Source: Alphaproteobacteria bacterium
GTDB taxonomy: Bacteria > Pseudomonadota > Alphaproteobacteria > Rhodobacterales > Rhodobacteraceae
Reading direction: 5' to 3'
DNA length: 40,963 nucleotides
Assembly (NCBI GenBank): GCA_030431935.1
Contig: JAUIIC010000007.1
Span: 1-40,963 of the forward strand
Under the pieces are notes generated by a model, which was not told the origin of the DNA, searched no databases, and was given only the letters and a program-made list of their open reading frames with translations. A program made the position numbers and the translations under genes. Shown one piece after another: positions 28,837 to 39,104 of the stretch. Every line of letters begins with the position of its first letter. Position 1 is the stretch's first letter.

Positions 28837-28905
28837 GACGGACGGATAGGCAAGGCCCGCGCGCGACGCAAGCGAAAGCGCGGGCCAAAAGGGGCCAAAA
28901 TCGGT

Positions 28906-28944
28906 CGTCGGCATCGCGTCGGCAAAACGTCGGCATCGCGTCGG
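28906..28944. repeat. Two direct copies of cgtcggcatcgcgtcgg with 22-bp period, related to 19453-19488
   Basis: cgtcggcatcgcgtcgg at 28906-28922 and 28928-28944. Confidence 0.85.
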
Positions 28945-29064
28945 TGCGCGGGTGCCATGTCGCTTTCCCGACTGAACTGCCGCAATTCCCACAGGGCCCG
29001 GGCGGCGGACCCGGTATTCCATCCCCAGAACGGCGCCGCGCGGTGGCGCGCAGGAGGATTGACG

Positions 29065-30630
29065 ATGGCTGAGGCACAAGTGGCATCACGGCGGCGGGCG
29101 CGGGGCGGCGGCAGCGGCAGCGGCGGCGGCGCGGCGCGCCGGGCCGAACGCAGCGCGGTCCGGATCGAGACCGCGCGCTTCATCGAGCGCAACATCCCCG
29201 ACTTCGATCTTCTGACGCCCGAGGCGCTGGAGATCATCGAGCACAACGCCGAGACGGTTCTGGAGGAGATCGGCGTCAATTTCGTCGAGAACCCCGGCGC
29301 GCTGGAGCGCTGGCGCGCGGCCGGCGCCGATGTGCAGGGCGAGCGCGTCCACATCCCACGCGGGCTGGCGCGCAAACTGTGCCAGACCGCGCCGTCGCGG
29401 TTCACGCAGGTGGCGCGCAACCCCGCCAAGAACGTCGAGATCGGCGGGCGGAGCCTGGTTCTTGCCCCGGTCTACGGGCCGCCCTTCGTGCGCGACGCGC
29501 AGGGCGGGCGGCGCTATGCCACGATCGAGGACTTCCGCAGTTTCGTGAAACTGGGCCACATGTCGAAATGGCTGCACCATTCCGGCGGCACCGTGTGCGA
29601 GCCCACCGACGTCCCGGTCAACAAGCGCCATTTCGACATGCTGCTGGCGCACATGACGCTGACCGACAAGCCCTTCATGGGGTCGGTGACGGAGCCGGAG
29701 CGGGCGCGCGATTCGGTCGAGATGTGCGAAATCCTGTTCGGCAAGGACTTCGTGGCCGAGAACACGGTGATGACTTCGCTCATCAACATCAACTCGCCGC
29801 TGACCTTCGACGCGGCGATGATGGGCGCGCTGGAGGTCTATGCCGCCGCCAACCAGGCCTGCATCGTGAGCCCTTTCATCGTGGGCGGTGCGATGGCGCC
29901 TGTGAGCGTCGCGGGCACGCTGACGCAGGTGCTGGCCGAGGGGCTGGCGGGCGTGGCCTATTCCCAGCTGGTGCGTCCCGGCGCGCCGGTGATCCTGGGG
30001 GCCTTCGTCACCTCGATCGACATGAATTCGGGCGCGCCCACTTTCGGCACGCCCGAAGCCAGCCAGATCAGCTATGGCATGGGACAGCTGGCGCGGCGGC
30101 TTGGGCTACCCTATCGCTCTGCCGGGGCGTTCTGCGGATCGAAGCTGCCGGACGCGCAGGCGGCTTACGAGACGGCCAATTCGCTGAACATGGGGCTTCT
30201 GGCGGGCGTGAACTTCATGCTGCACGCGGCGGGCTGGCTGGAGGGGGGGCTGGTCGCCTCATTCGAGAAGTTCGTGATGGATGCCGACCAGCTGGGCGCA
30301 CTGCACCGGATGGCCGAGGGCGTGCCGATCGACGCCGAGGCGCAGGCGATGGACGCGCTGCGCGAGGTCGGGCCGGGCGGGCATTACCTGGGCTGCGGCC
30401 ACACCCAGCGCAATTTCCAGCGCGCGTTCTGGCGCTCACAGGTGTTCGACTACAAGCCGTTCGAGACCTGGGACGAGGAAGGCGCGCGCGACACTCAGGC
30501 GCTGGCGAGCGCCCGGGTCGCCAAGCTTCTGGCCGACTATCAGCAGCCCGAGATCGCGCCGGACGTGAACGAGGCGCTGCACGCCTATGTCGCCAACCGC
30601 AAGGCGTCGATGTCCGACGCCTTTGGCTGA
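29065..30630 (+). CDS. Trimethylamine methyltransferase (MttB) family protein, non-pyrrolysine type
   Basis: [52 protein letters not shown]...; [25 protein letters not shown]; read through without an in-frame amber codon. Confidence 0.88.
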   Translation: MAEAQVASRRRARGGGSGSGGGAARRAERSAVRIETARFIERNIPDFDLLTPEALEIIEHNAETVLEEIGVNFVENPGALERWRAAGADVQGERVHIPRGLARKLCQTAPSRFTQVARNPAKNVEIGGRSLVLAPVYGPPFVRDAQGGRRYATIEDFRSFVKLGHMSKWLHHSGGTVCEPTDVPVNKRHFDMLLAHMTLTDKPFMGSVTEPERARDSVEMCEILFGKDFVAENTVMTSLININSPLTFDAAMMGALEVYAAANQACIVSPFIVGGAMAPVSVAGTLTQVLAEGLAGVAYSQLVRPGAPVILGAFVTSIDMNSGAPTFGTPEASQISYGMGQLARRLGLPYRSAGAFCGSKLPDAQAAYETANSLNMGLLAGVNFMLHAAGWLEGGLVASFEKFVMDADQLGALHRMAEGVPIDAEAQAMDALREVGPGGHYLGCGHTQRNFQRAFWRSQVFDYKPFETWDEEGARDTQALASARVAKLLADYQQPEIAPDVNEALHAYVANRKASMSDAFG

Positions 30631-30977
30631 GCGGGGCGGGGCGACACCCCGGCCTTCCCAGCCGGGGCGCGTTCGGTTTCTGGCACCGGCCGGGGCTTGT
30701 CCTCGCTGGCGAGCCGCGCCTCGGCCAGAAGCGCGATAAGCACCTCGACGTGGCGGCCGGCGTTGTAGCCGGCGTCTTGCGTGCGGCGCGCGTCGTCCAG
30801 CATCTCTTCCATCTCCAGCAGGATGGCAGCCGCCCGGGCGGGCGCGGGGGCCTGCGGCATGCGCAGGATGCGCGGCAGGTCCAGGCTGCGGCGATAGTCG
30901 GCCTGCCCACAGCGCGCGGCGCTGACAAGCAGGCGCGGGCGGCGCAGGCGGGCGAGGGTTTCCAGGATATGGGTCAT
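30585..30977 (-). CDS. DUF6477-like small protein
   Basis: MTHILETLARLRRPRLLVSAARCGQADYRRSLDLPRILRMPQAPAPARAAAILLEMEEMLDDARRTQDAGYNAGRHVEVLIALLAEARL; start at 30977 preferred over 31241. Confidence 0.65.
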   Translation of the reverse strand: MTHILETLARLRRPRLLVSAARCGQADYRRSLDLPRILRMPQAPAPARAAAILLEMEEMLDDARRTQDAGYNAGRHVEVLIALLAEARLASEDKPRPVPETERAPAGKAGVSPRPAQPKASDIDALRLAT

Positions 30978-31109
30978 GCGCGGTCTCCGTTGTCGGGAGC
31001 GCACAGGCTGACTCGCGCAAAACGGGTGTTGCGTGATCCGGGCGAGCACCGTTCGCAGCGGTCGACAATCCTTTATCGTTTGGCGGCAATGTCCTGAACC
31101 GGGCCACGC

Positions 31110-31125
31110 GTTAACGTTCGGGTAA
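31110..31125. promoter_or_regulatory. Possible CtrA-like box
   Basis: gTTAAcgttcggGTAA; read on minus: TTAC-N7-TTAAC, close to TTAA-N7-TTAAC. Confidence 0.35.
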
Positions 31126-31221
31126 GAAACACCCGCATAGGTTGTGGCTCGGAAGGTTGGATTTGTACAAGTCCGGTGGATAACCCGGCACCAGCCCGAC
31201 ACCAACAGACGAGGTCCCATC

Positions 31222-32352
31222 ATGGCGGCACGTTCCGTCACGACCCTGCCTGGGGCCTGGCCAGGCTGGGTGTCCGACGCCGTCAGGCATTACCTGCGCC
31301 ACACCGAGGACAGCGCGTCCCTGCGCGTGCTGGCCGAGGGCGCGGGCTGCCACGCCTCTACCGTCCTGCGCCAGATCCGCCGCGTCGAGACCCGCCGCGA
31401 CGATCCCCTGGTCGACAACGGACTGGCACGGCTGGCCGCCGCGCGGTCCGACCGTTTACGCCCCCGCTGCATGGAGAACACGGATATGTCCCGCACTGCC
31501 CCGAACACGTCCCGCCCCGGCTCCGGTCTTCCTGGCGAGGACACCCTTGCCCGAGAGGCGCGCCGGGTGCTGCGCCGCCTGTCCGAGCCGGGCGCGTGCC
31601 TTGCCGTCGCGCCCGGCATGGAAAGCGCGGTGGTGGTGCGCGAAACGACCGACGGGCGCACGGTGAGAACCGCAGTGCTGGACCGCGGAATCGCAGAGGC
31701 GATGGCGCTGCAGGACTGGATCGCGGGCGAGACCGTGGGGCGCATCGCGCGCCACAGGATCACGCCCGCGGGCCGCGCGGCGCTGAAGCGGATGCTGGCC
31801 GAGGACGAGGCGGCGCGGACCGGGGCGGAGAACGACCGATTTGCCAGCCAGCACCGCGAGATGGAAACGCGCGAGATCGCGGCGCCCTGCGGCGAGGGGC
31901 CGTCGCGCCGGGTGCGCTACAACGCGGCGGAATCGCCCCTGTCGGCGCTGGCGCGGCGGCGCGACAAGTCGGGCGCGCCCTTCCTGCCGCCCGAACTTGT
32001 GAACGCCGGGGAACGGTTGCGCGAGGATTTCGAGGTGGCGCAGATGGGGCCGCGCGTGACCCAGAACTGGGACCGTTTCCTGACCGCGGGCGCCGAGGGC
32101 GGCCCGGCGCCGGGCGCGGTCCAGCGCGGGCCCGAGGCGGCGCGCGCGCGGGTGATGGCGGCGCTGTCGGACCTGGGGCCGGGGCTGGGGGACGTGGCGC
32201 TGCGCTGCTGCTGTTTCCTCGAAGGGCTGGAGCAGGCGGAAAAGCGGTTGGGCTGGTCGGCGCGGTCGGGCAAGATCGTGCTGCGCATCGCGCTTCAGCG
32301 GCTCAAGCGGCATTACGACGAACTGGGCGAGGGCGCGGCGCTGATCGGCTGA
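31222..32352 (+). CDS. HTH/DUF6456-like protein
   Basis: 402-aa ORF extends further upstream; ATG at 31222 preferred. N-terminal HTH-like SLRVLAEGAGCHASTVLRQIRRVE; C-terminal LGDVALRCCCFLEGLEQAEKRLGWSARSGKIVLRIALQRLKRHY. Confidence 0.75.
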   Translation: MAARSVTTLPGAWPGWVSDAVRHYLRHTEDSASLRVLAEGAGCHASTVLRQIRRVETRRDDPLVDNGLARLAAARSDRLRPRCMENTDMSRTAPNTSRPGSGLPGEDTLAREARRVLRRLSEPGACLAVAPGMESAVVVRETTDGRTVRTAVLDRGIAEAMALQDWIAGETVGRIARHRITPAGRAALKRMLAEDEAARTGAENDRFASQHREMETREIAAPCGEGPSRRVRYNAAESPLSALARRRDKSGAPFLPPELVNAGERLREDFEVAQMGPRVTQNWDRFLTAGAEGGPAPGAVQRGPEAARARVMAALSDLGPGLGDVALRCCCFLEGLEQAEKRLGWSARSGKIVLRIALQRLKRHYDELGEGAALIG

Positions 32353-32356
32353 CAGG

Positions 32357-33088
32357 CTATCCCGCGACGAGCGCGCCCACGCCATAGGCCGCGACTGCGC
32401 AAAGCCCGCCCACGAGAAGCGTCTCGCCGATGGCGCGCAGCGGACGCTCCCCGGTGGCCTGCCAGCGCAGTACGCCAAGGCAGAACAGCGCCAGCGCCGC
32501 CGCGCCGACGGAGACACTGAAGGCGAAGGCGTCCGGCACCCCCGCGAGGTAGGGCAGCAGCGGCAGAAGCCCCAGCGCCACGAAGGCGATGAAGGTCATC
32601 AGCCCGTTCAGCGCGGGCGACTGGGCCGAAGGCACCGGCACGTCCAGCCCGCGCGACAGGATCAGGTCGGCGGTCAGCGACGGGCTGTGCATCAGGATCG
32701 CGCCCGCGTCGCGCGCCGCGTCCGCGTCGAGCCCGCCGTCGGTCAGCACGCGCTGGATGGCGGCGCGGCCTGCGGCGGGGTTGGCCGCCATGCGCTCCAG
32801 CAGGCGGCGGCGTTCTGCATCGTACAGATCGCGCTGCGACCGGCCCGAAAGGAACTCTCCAAGGCCCATCGACAGGGCATCGGCCAGAAGATTCGCCAGC
32901 CCGAAGACCAGCACGGCGATCGTGCCGAGGCCCGCCACGCCCTCGGCAGAGGCGCCGGCAAAGCCCGAGACGATGGCGAAGGTCGTCACGATACCGTCAT
33001 TGCCGCCGAAAACGAGGGGCTTCAGGTATTCCTGCGTGCCCGTCAGGTGCGTGCGGCCGTTGCGGCGAAAGACCGTGTCGAACAGCAT
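32357..33088 (-). CDS. VIT1/CCC1-family transporter
   Basis: [27 protein letters not shown]...[26 protein letters not shown]; internal start MLFDTVFRR preferred. Confidence 0.9.
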   Translation of the reverse strand: MLFDTVFRRNGRTHLTGTQEYLKPLVFGGNDGIVTTFAIVSGFAGASAEGVAGLGTIAVLVFGLANLLADALSMGLGEFLSGRSQRDLYDAERRRLLERMAANPAAGRAAIQRVLTDGGLDADAARDAGAILMHSPSLTADLILSRGLDVPVPSAQSPALNGLMTFIAFVALGLLPLLPYLAGVPDAFAFSVSVGAAALALFCLGVLRWQATGERPLRAIGETLLVGGLCAVAAYGVGALVAG

Positions 33089-33267
33089 TCTGGCGTGTCT
33101 CCAACATGGGGATGTTGCGCCGGGGCGGGGCCGGTTGCAACACCCGGCGCGGCCCCCGGGCGGTGGGCCATGCACTCGATGCAAGGCGGGCATCCGCCCT
33201 CTGCGGCGTCAGGACTGTTGAAAACCGGGGCCGACTGGCCGTATTTCGGGGCAACGATGGAGGGACC

Positions 33268-34221
33268 ATGCCCCGCGACCTGAAACTGCCCGGAGAGCGC
33301 CACCCCGAGAAGGCGCATCGCCCCGACAACGCCCAGCCGAAGAAACCGGCATGGATCCGGGTGAAGGCGCCCACGTCGAAGGGCTATACCCAAACGCGCG
33401 ACATCATGCGCGAGCACAAGCTGGTGACGGTCTGCGAGGAAGCGGGCTGTCCGAACGTCGGCGAATGCTGGAGCCAGGGTCACGCCACCATGATGATCAT
33501 GGGCGAGATCTGCACGCGCGGCTGCACCTTCTGCAACGTGGCGACGGGGCGGCCCGATGCGCTCGACGTGTTCGAGCCGGGGCGCGTGGCGGACGCGGTG
33601 CAGAAGCTGGGGCTCAAGCACGTGGTCATCACCTCGGTCGACCGCGACGACCTGGACGACGGCGGGGCAGAGCATTTCGCGCAGACGATCCGGGCCGTGC
33701 GGCACCGCGCGCCCGACACCACGATCGAGATCCTGACGCCGGATTTCCTGAAATGCGGGCCGGACGCGCTGGAAACGGTGGTTGCGGCGAAACCGGACGT
33801 GTTCAACCACAACCTTGAAACCGTGCCGGGGCTTTACCCCGAGGTGCGGCCCGGTGCGCGCTATTTCCATTCGCTGCGGCTGTTGCAGCGGGTGAAGGAG
33901 CTGGACCCGGCGATGTTCACCAAGTCCGGCCTGATGGTGGGCCTGGGCGAGACCGCGCCGCAGGTACGGCAGGTGATGGACGACATGCGGTCGGCCGACG
34001 TGGATTTCCTGACCATCGGCCAGTACCTGCAGCCGACGCCCAAGCACCACGCGGTGGAACGCTTCGTCACGCCCGAGGAGTTCGCCGCCTACGAGAAGGC
34101 CGCGTATGGCAAGGGCTTCCTGATGGTGTCGGCCACGCCGCTGACGCGGTCGAGCTATCACGCGGGCGACGATTTTGCGCGGATGCGCGCGGCCCGGCTG
34201 GAGCGGCTGGCGCGCGGCTGA
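33268..34221 (+). CDS. lipA: Lipoyl synthase
   Basis: [41 protein letters not shown]: radical-SAM CxxxCxxC and auxiliary cluster cysteines. Confidence 0.98.
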   Translation: MPRDLKLPGERHPEKAHRPDNAQPKKPAWIRVKAPTSKGYTQTRDIMREHKLVTVCEEAGCPNVGECWSQGHATMMIMGEICTRGCTFCNVATGRPDALDVFEPGRVADAVQKLGLKHVVITSVDRDDLDDGGAEHFAQTIRAVRHRAPDTTIEILTPDFLKCGPDALETVVAAKPDVFNHNLETVPGLYPEVRPGARYFHSLRLLQRVKELDPAMFTKSGLMVGLGETAPQVRQVMDDMRSADVDFLTIGQYLQPTPKHHAVERFVTPEEFAAYEKAAYGKGFLMVSATPLTRSSYHAGDDFARMRAARLERLARG

Positions 34222-34227
34222 GGCCGG

Positions 34228-34617
34228 TCAGCCCAGCGGGCACAGCTCGAAGTTCAGGGGAATCGTCTCGCCGGCCTGCGACAGTTGCAGGTGGCGGGCG
34301 TCTTCATAGCCGATCTCGAAGCGGGTGCGGGTGGTGGTGCCGTTGGCGTCCTCGCAGGTGGCCTCGCGTTCCTCGAAGCTGCCCGGACGCGGGACAAGGT
34401 CGAAGGGCGTGTCGAACCGGCAGGTGCGGGGGCCCGATTCGAGGATCTCGTAGTCGAGCAGCACGGTATCGGCGGTCATCGCGGCAAGGACCGCGCCGTC
34501 CCCGCCGATCCCGGCGAAGGGCGTGCAACCGCGCGGGTCCGAGATCCAGACGGCGGTGCCTTGTGCAAGGGCCGTGGTGGCCGAAAGGGCGAGGGCAGGC
34601 AGGGCGATGCGGATCAT
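34228..34617 (-). CDS. Periplasmic hypothetical protein
   Basis: Signal peptide MIRIALPALALSATTALAQG; 129 aa. Confidence 0.65.
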   Translation of the reverse strand: MIRIALPALALSATTALAQGTAVWISDPRGCTPFAGIGGDGAVLAAMTADTVLLDYEILESGPRTCRFDTPFDLVPRPGSFEEREATCEDANGTTTRTRFEIGYEDARHLQLSQAGETIPLNFELCPLG

Positions 34618-34701
34618 GGCGTGACATCCCGTGGTCGGATCGCCGCAAGCATAGCCTGAAACCGCTTGGGTTTCGACCCGCCGGGCACGGGCGGGGCGGC
34701 T

Positions 34702-34724
34702 GGCGCGGGGATGACCCCCGCGCC
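34702..34724. terminator. Strong hairpin between the diheme cytochrome gene and the downstream hypothetical gene, possible attenuator/terminator without U tract
   Basis: ggcgcgggg-atgac-ccccgcgcc, perfect 9-bp stem. Confidence 0.35.
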
Positions 34725-34732
34725 GCCAGGGC

Positions 34733-35620
34733 TCAGTTCACGGGCAGCGCCTTGATATAGGCTGCGATCGCCTCGCGGTCGGCAGCCGGCAGCTTTTCCA
34801 TGTTCGACACGACAGAGGCCATGTGCCCACCCGCGCTGTCGAAGTCTGGCGTGAAGCCGGATTCGAGGTAATAGGCGATGTCGGTTGCCGACCAGGTCAG
34901 CGCATCGGGCAGAAGCGAGGGGATGCGCCCCGGCCCGCTGGGGTTGGGGCCGCCCGCCATCCAGTTGGCGGTGTCGAGCCCGCCGAAGCCGTCGCGCGGG
35001 GTGTGGCATTCGCTGCAATGGCCCGGGCCCTCGACCAGGAAGCGCCCGCGCTCCAGCACCGCGTCGCCGGGGTCGGCCATCACCCAGTCCGGATCAAGGT
35101 TCAGCAGCTTCCAGAGGCCGATGCCCCGGCGGATGGTGAAGGGAAAGCCCATCTCGTGCGGGGCGCTCGGCGTGTCCGAGGCCGGCAGCGTGTCGAGATA
35201 CGCCTTTAGGTCGGCGATGTCCTGCACCGACATGCGTGCGTAAGAGGTGTAGGGGAAGGACGGGTAGTAATGCGCCCCCTCGGGCGAGACCCCGCGCAGC
35301 ATGGCGTTGGCCAGGTCGTCGACCGACCAGGCGCCGATTCCGTGGGTCGGATCGGACGAGATGTTGGGCGAGACGAAGGTGCCGAACGGGCTTTCAAGCC
35401 GCATGCCGCCGGCAAGGATCAGCTTGTCTTCGCCCTCGGCCCCGGGTGCGGCATGGCACGACACGCAACCGCCGGCCCAGAACAGCTGTTCCCCGCGCCC
35501 GGCCTCGGCGCTGACCCCGGCCAGCGCCGTCCCCGGCAGGCGATCGGGGCGGGTGAGCCACAGCCCCGCCGCCCCGGCGATCACCCCGAGGGCGATCACG
35601 AATGTCAGGAGTTTGCGCAT
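34733..35620 (-). CDS. Membrane-anchored diheme c-type cytochrome
   Basis: N-terminal hydrophobic anchor; CVSCH and CSECH heme motifs. Confidence 0.92.
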   Translation of the reverse strand: MRKLLTFVIALGVIAGAAGLWLTRPDRLPGTALAGVSAEAGRGEQLFWAGGCVSCHAAPGAEGEDKLILAGGMRLESPFGTFVSPNISSDPTHGIGAWSVDDLANAMLRGVSPEGAHYYPSFPYTSYARMSVQDIADLKAYLDTLPASDTPSAPHEMGFPFTIRRGIGLWKLLNLDPDWVMADPGDAVLERGRFLVEGPGHCSECHTPRDGFGGLDTANWMAGGPNPSGPGRIPSLLPDALTWSATDIAYYLESGFTPDFDSAGGHMASVVSNMEKLPAADREAIAAYIKALPVN

Positions 35621-35632
35621 CGGTCGCGCCGA

Positions 35633-36097
35633 TCAGCTGTCGGCTTCGCGGAAGGCCTCGTGGCAGGCCTGGCAGGTGCCACCGATGCCGCGCAGCGCGG
35701 GGCCGAGCGCCTCTTGCCCGTTGGCCACCGTTGCGGCCGCGGCTGCGGCGGCCTTGCCGAAGGCTTCCCAGTCGGCGCGGAAGCCGGCGATGTCGTCCCA
35801 GATCATCGGCAGCGCCTTGGTGCCGTCGATGGACATGTTGTCCGAGCCCTCGCGCCAGAGCGGGCGCTGGTTGATCTGGCTCACGGCCACCAGCGAATCC
35901 GCGGCGGCCTGCGCCATCTCGGCGTTGTATTCGAGGTTGCCGCGCGCCATTGCGCCAAGAATACCGAGGTTGATCGCCATGATCCGCATCTCGCCCTGTC
36001 GCGCCTTGAGCACGGCGTCGAAGTCCTGCGCCAGCGCGGGAGCCGCTGCGCTGGCAAGGCCCGTGGCGGCGGCAAGAGCGATTATTCGGGTCTTCAT
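35633..36097 (-). CDS. Cytochrome c' family protein
   Basis: Signal peptide; C-terminal IGGTCQACHEAFREADS. Confidence 0.9.
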   Translation of the reverse strand: MKTRIIALAAATGLASAAAPALAQDFDAVLKARQGEMRIMAINLGILGAMARGNLEYNAEMAQAAADSLVAVSQINQRPLWREGSDNMSIDGTKALPMIWDDIAGFRADWEAFGKAAAAAAATVANGQEALGPALRGIGGTCQACHEAFREADS

Positions 36098-36270
36098 GGG
36101 GCACTCCTTGGGTCAAGTTGTCACATGTCGGACGCTAACACCCGTTGCGCCGGGTTTCCCGGCCCTTTCGTGCGGACCGTGTTCACAAAGTCGTGCTTTT
36201 CGGTCCGGTCGCGCGGCGCGTCGCGGGCGTCGGTCGGGCCGGAAAGCCAGGCGGGTGCCCGTGCCCCCCG

Positions 36271-36807
36271 TCAGGTAAACCGCACCGCCCCGATATAGGG
36301 CAGGTTCCGGTTGCGCTGCGCATAGTCGATCCCGTAGCCCACCACGAACTTGTCGGGGATCTCGAACCCGGTCCAGGTGGCCTTTACGTCGACCTCGCGG
36401 CGCGTGGGCTTGTCCAGCAGCGCAATGGTTTCAAGCCGGCGCGGCCCCTTGGAGCGCAGGAGGTTGACCACGTGGTGCAGAGTGTGGCCGGTGTCGACGA
36501 TATCCTCGACCACCAGCACGTCGCGGCCCTGGATCTCGCCGCGCAGGTCCTTGAGGATGCGCACCTCGCGGCTCGATTCCATGCCCGAGCCGTAGGAGGA
36601 GGCTTCGAGAAAGTCGACTTCGACCGGCAGGTCCAGCTCTCTCACAAGGTCTGCGATAAAGACGAAGGAGCCGCGCAGAAGGCCCACGACCACCAGTTTC
36701 TCGGTGCCCTTGAAGGCGGTCTGGATCTCTTTCGCCAGCGTCTCGATCCGGGCCGCGATGGCCTTGGCAGAGATCATTTCGTCTATGACGTATGGTCGCT
36801 CGGTCAC
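36271..36807 (-). CDS. hpt: Hypoxanthine phosphoribosyltransferase
   Basis: [23 protein letters not shown]...[20 protein letters not shown]...[18 protein letters not shown]. Confidence 0.95.
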   Translation of the reverse strand: MTERPYVIDEMISAKAIAARIETLAKEIQTAFKGTEKLVVVGLLRGSFVFIADLVRELDLPVEVDFLEASSYGSGMESSREVRILKDLRGEIQGRDVLVVEDIVDTGHTLHHVVNLLRSKGPRRLETIALLDKPTRREVDVKATWTGFEIPDKFVVGYGIDYAQRNRNLPYIGAVRFT

Positions 36808-36874
36808 GGCATACCCTTGATTTCCCCGGCGCAGTCTACGAAATGGCGCGCCAGTGTCATCAGCGAAAGCGCGT

Positions 36875-37342
36875 ATGCCAAAGCATTCCGAAACCCGGAC
36901 GCTGCCCTACACGGCGCAGCAGATGTACGACCTTGTCGCCGATGTCGCCAGGTACCCGCAGTTCCTGCCCTGGTGCGCGGCGGCGCGGGTGCGCTCGACC
37001 CGCCCGATCGAGGGCGGGGGCGAGGTGATGGAGGCGGACCTGGTGATTTCCTTTCGCGTCTTCCGCGAACGCTTCGGCAGCCGCGTGACGCTTTGGCCGG
37101 CGGAATTGCGGCTGGACACGGAATACCTTGACGGGCCGTTCCGGCACATGGTGTCGAACTGGGCGTTCCGCGACCTGGACGGCGGCGGCTGCGAGGTGAA
37201 GTTCCACGTGGATTTCGAGTTCCGCAACGCCATCCTGCAAAGCGTGATCGGTGTCGTGTTCAACGACGCCATGCAGCGGATCGTGCGCGCGTTCGAGCGG
37301 CGCGCGGCCGATCTCTACGGGACCTCGGGGGGCAGGGCATGA
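36875..37342 (+). CDS. RatA/COQ10-like START-domain protein
   Basis: [39 protein letters not shown]...[25 protein letters not shown]. Confidence 0.92.
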   Translation: MPKHSETRTLPYTAQQMYDLVADVARYPQFLPWCAAARVRSTRPIEGGGEVMEADLVISFRVFRERFGSRVTLWPAELRLDTEYLDGPFRHMVSNWAFRDLDGGGCEVKFHVDFEFRNAILQSVIGVVFNDAMQRIVRAFERRAADLYGTSGGRA

Positions 37343-38637
37343 GCATGGGCGCGACGGCGCGGTTCGCCGGTTTTGCCGTTGACGCGGTTCCGGGAGAGGC
37401 CGCGCGGCGTATCCTGCGGTTGTCACTGCTGGACTGGGCGGCCTGCGCCATCGGTGGCGCGGACGAGCCGGTGGCGCGCATCTTGCGGGACATGGCCGTC
37501 GAGGACGGCGGACGGGCCGAGGCAAGCGTCGTGGGCGCTGTGGGCCGGTTGCCGGCGCGGGCGGCGGCGCTGGTGAACGGTGCGGCGAGTCATGCGCTGG
37601 ACTTCGACGACACGCATTTCGCGCATATCGGGCACCCCTCGGTCGCCGTGATCCCGGCGGCGCTGGCCGTGGCCGAGAAGATGGGCGCGGACGATGCCGC
37701 CTTCGCGGATGCCGCGCTCGTGGGGGCCGAGGTGTCGGTGCGCCTTGGGGTCTGGCTGGGACGGGGGCACTACCAGACGGGATTTCACCAGACGGCGACG
37801 GCGGGGCTTTTTGGCGCGGTGGCTGCGGCGGGGCGTCTGCTGGGCCTTGATGCCGGGCAGATGGCCCATGCGCTGGGGCTGGCGGCGACGCGGGCGGCGG
37901 GGCTGAAAAGCCAGTTCGGCACCATGGGCAAGCCCTATCACGCGGGCATGGCGGCGGCGGCAGGCGTGGAATGCGCGGCGCTGGCGGCGCGCGGCTTTGT
38001 CTCGCGGCCCGACGGGATCGAGTGCGCGCAGGGCTTCGGGACCACCCATGCGGGGGGCGCGGACGCGGCCGGGTTCGACGGGATGGGCGAAGTCTGGCTG
38101 TTCGAGACCGTCAGCCACAAGTTCCACGCCTGTTGCCACGGCACCCACGCGGTGCTGGAGGCGCTGGCCGGGATCGCGGATGCAGTCGTGCCGGGCGAGG
38201 TGTCGGCGGTGGAGATCGCGGTTCATCCGCGCTGGCTGAGCGTCTGCGACCTGCCGGAGCCCGCGACGGGGCTGGAGGCGAAGTTCAGCTTTCGCCTGAC
38301 CGCGGCGATGGTGCTGGCGGGGCTGGACACCGGGCTGAGCGGGACCTTCACCGATGCGGCCGCGCGGGACCCGGCGCTGGTGGCCCTGCGGGACCGGGTG
38401 CGGGTGGCGGGCGACGACGGGCTGGCCGAGACGGCGGCGCGGGTGCGGGTGACCTGTGTGGACCGGGTGATCGAGGCCGCGCATGACATCGCGGCGCCAT
38501 TCGCCGCGGATGTGCTCGACGCGCGGCTGCGGGCCAAGGCGGCGGGATTGCTGGGGGCCGAGCGGGCAGGGGCGCTGGCTGAGGTGACGGTCGAGGCGCC
38601 GCAGGTGGCCGGGCTGGCGGCGCTGTTGCGCGGTTAG
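37339..38637 (+). CDS. MmgE/PrpD family protein
   Basis: NGAASHALDFDDTHFAHIGHPSVAVIPAALAVAEKMGA...KPYHAGMAAAAGVECAALAARGF...SHKFHACCHGTH. Confidence 0.93.
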   Translation: MSMGATARFAGFAVDAVPGEAARRILRLSLLDWAACAIGGADEPVARILRDMAVEDGGRAEASVVGAVGRLPARAAALVNGAASHALDFDDTHFAHIGHPSVAVIPAALAVAEKMGADDAAFADAALVGAEVSVRLGVWLGRGHYQTGFHQTATAGLFGAVAAAGRLLGLDAGQMAHALGLAATRAAGLKSQFGTMGKPYHAGMAAAAGVECAALAARGFVSRPDGIECAQGFGTTHAGGADAAGFDGMGEVWLFETVSHKFHACCHGTHAVLEALAGIADAVVPGEVSAVEIAVHPRWLSVCDLPEPATGLEAKFSFRLTAAMVLAGLDTGLSGTFTDAAARDPALVALRDRVRVAGDDGLAETAARVRVTCVDRVIEAAHDIAAPFAADVLDARLRAKAAGLLGAERAGALAEVTVEAPQVAGLAALLRG

Positions 38638-39104
38638 GCGTTCAGGGCGTCCGCCAGAAGCATCAGCGCGTGGTCGCGGCTGGCGGCGCGGACAGCGGCG
38701 CGGCCCGGTGCGCCGAACTCCACCGTTTCGGTTCTCGTGGGCTGGCCCCTGGCGGCGATGCCAAAGCAGACGCGGCCCTCGGGCTTGTGTTCGGACCCGC
38801 CGGGGCCCGCGATGCCGGTGATCGAGACCGCGAGCGTGGCGGTCGAGCGGGCCAGCGCGCCCTCGGCCATCTCTTTCGCGACCTCCTCGGACACGGCGCC
38901 GTGGGCGGCCAGCGTCGCGGGCAAGACGCCCAGCATCTCGGTCTTGGCGGCGTTCGAATAGGTGACGAAGCCCCGGTCGAACACGTCCGAGGAGCCGGGG
39001 ATGTCGGTCAGCGCGGCGGCCACCATGCCGCCGGTGCAGCTTTCGGCGGTGGCGAGCATGGCGGCCTTATCGCGGGCCAGTTGGAGAAGTGCGGCAGGCG
39101 TCAC
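38634..39104 (-). CDS. CinA C-terminal-domain (nicotinamide-nucleotide amidohydrolase) family protein, GTG start
   Basis: MLATAESCTGGMVAAALTDIPGSSDVFDRGFVTYSNAAKTEMLGV...SITGIAGPGG. Confidence 0.92.
   Translation of the reverse strand: MTPAALLQLARDKAAMLATAESCTGGMVAAALTDIPGSSDVFDRGFVTYSNAAKTEMLGVLPATLAAHGAVSEEVAKEMAEGALARSTATLAVSITGIAGPGGSEHKPEGRVCFGIAARGQPTRTETVEFGAPGRAAVRAASRDHALMLLADALNA

Noticed and set aside
27271-29064. N-terminal extension of the MttB-family ORF
   Set aside because: Antisense to guaA; the real start is at 29065 after caggagg.
29098-29148. ggcggc/cagcgg-rich stretch near the MttB start as a microsatellite
   Set aside because: Encodes a Gly/Ser/Ala/Arg linker in a plausible disordered N-terminus; not unusual in high-GC genomes.
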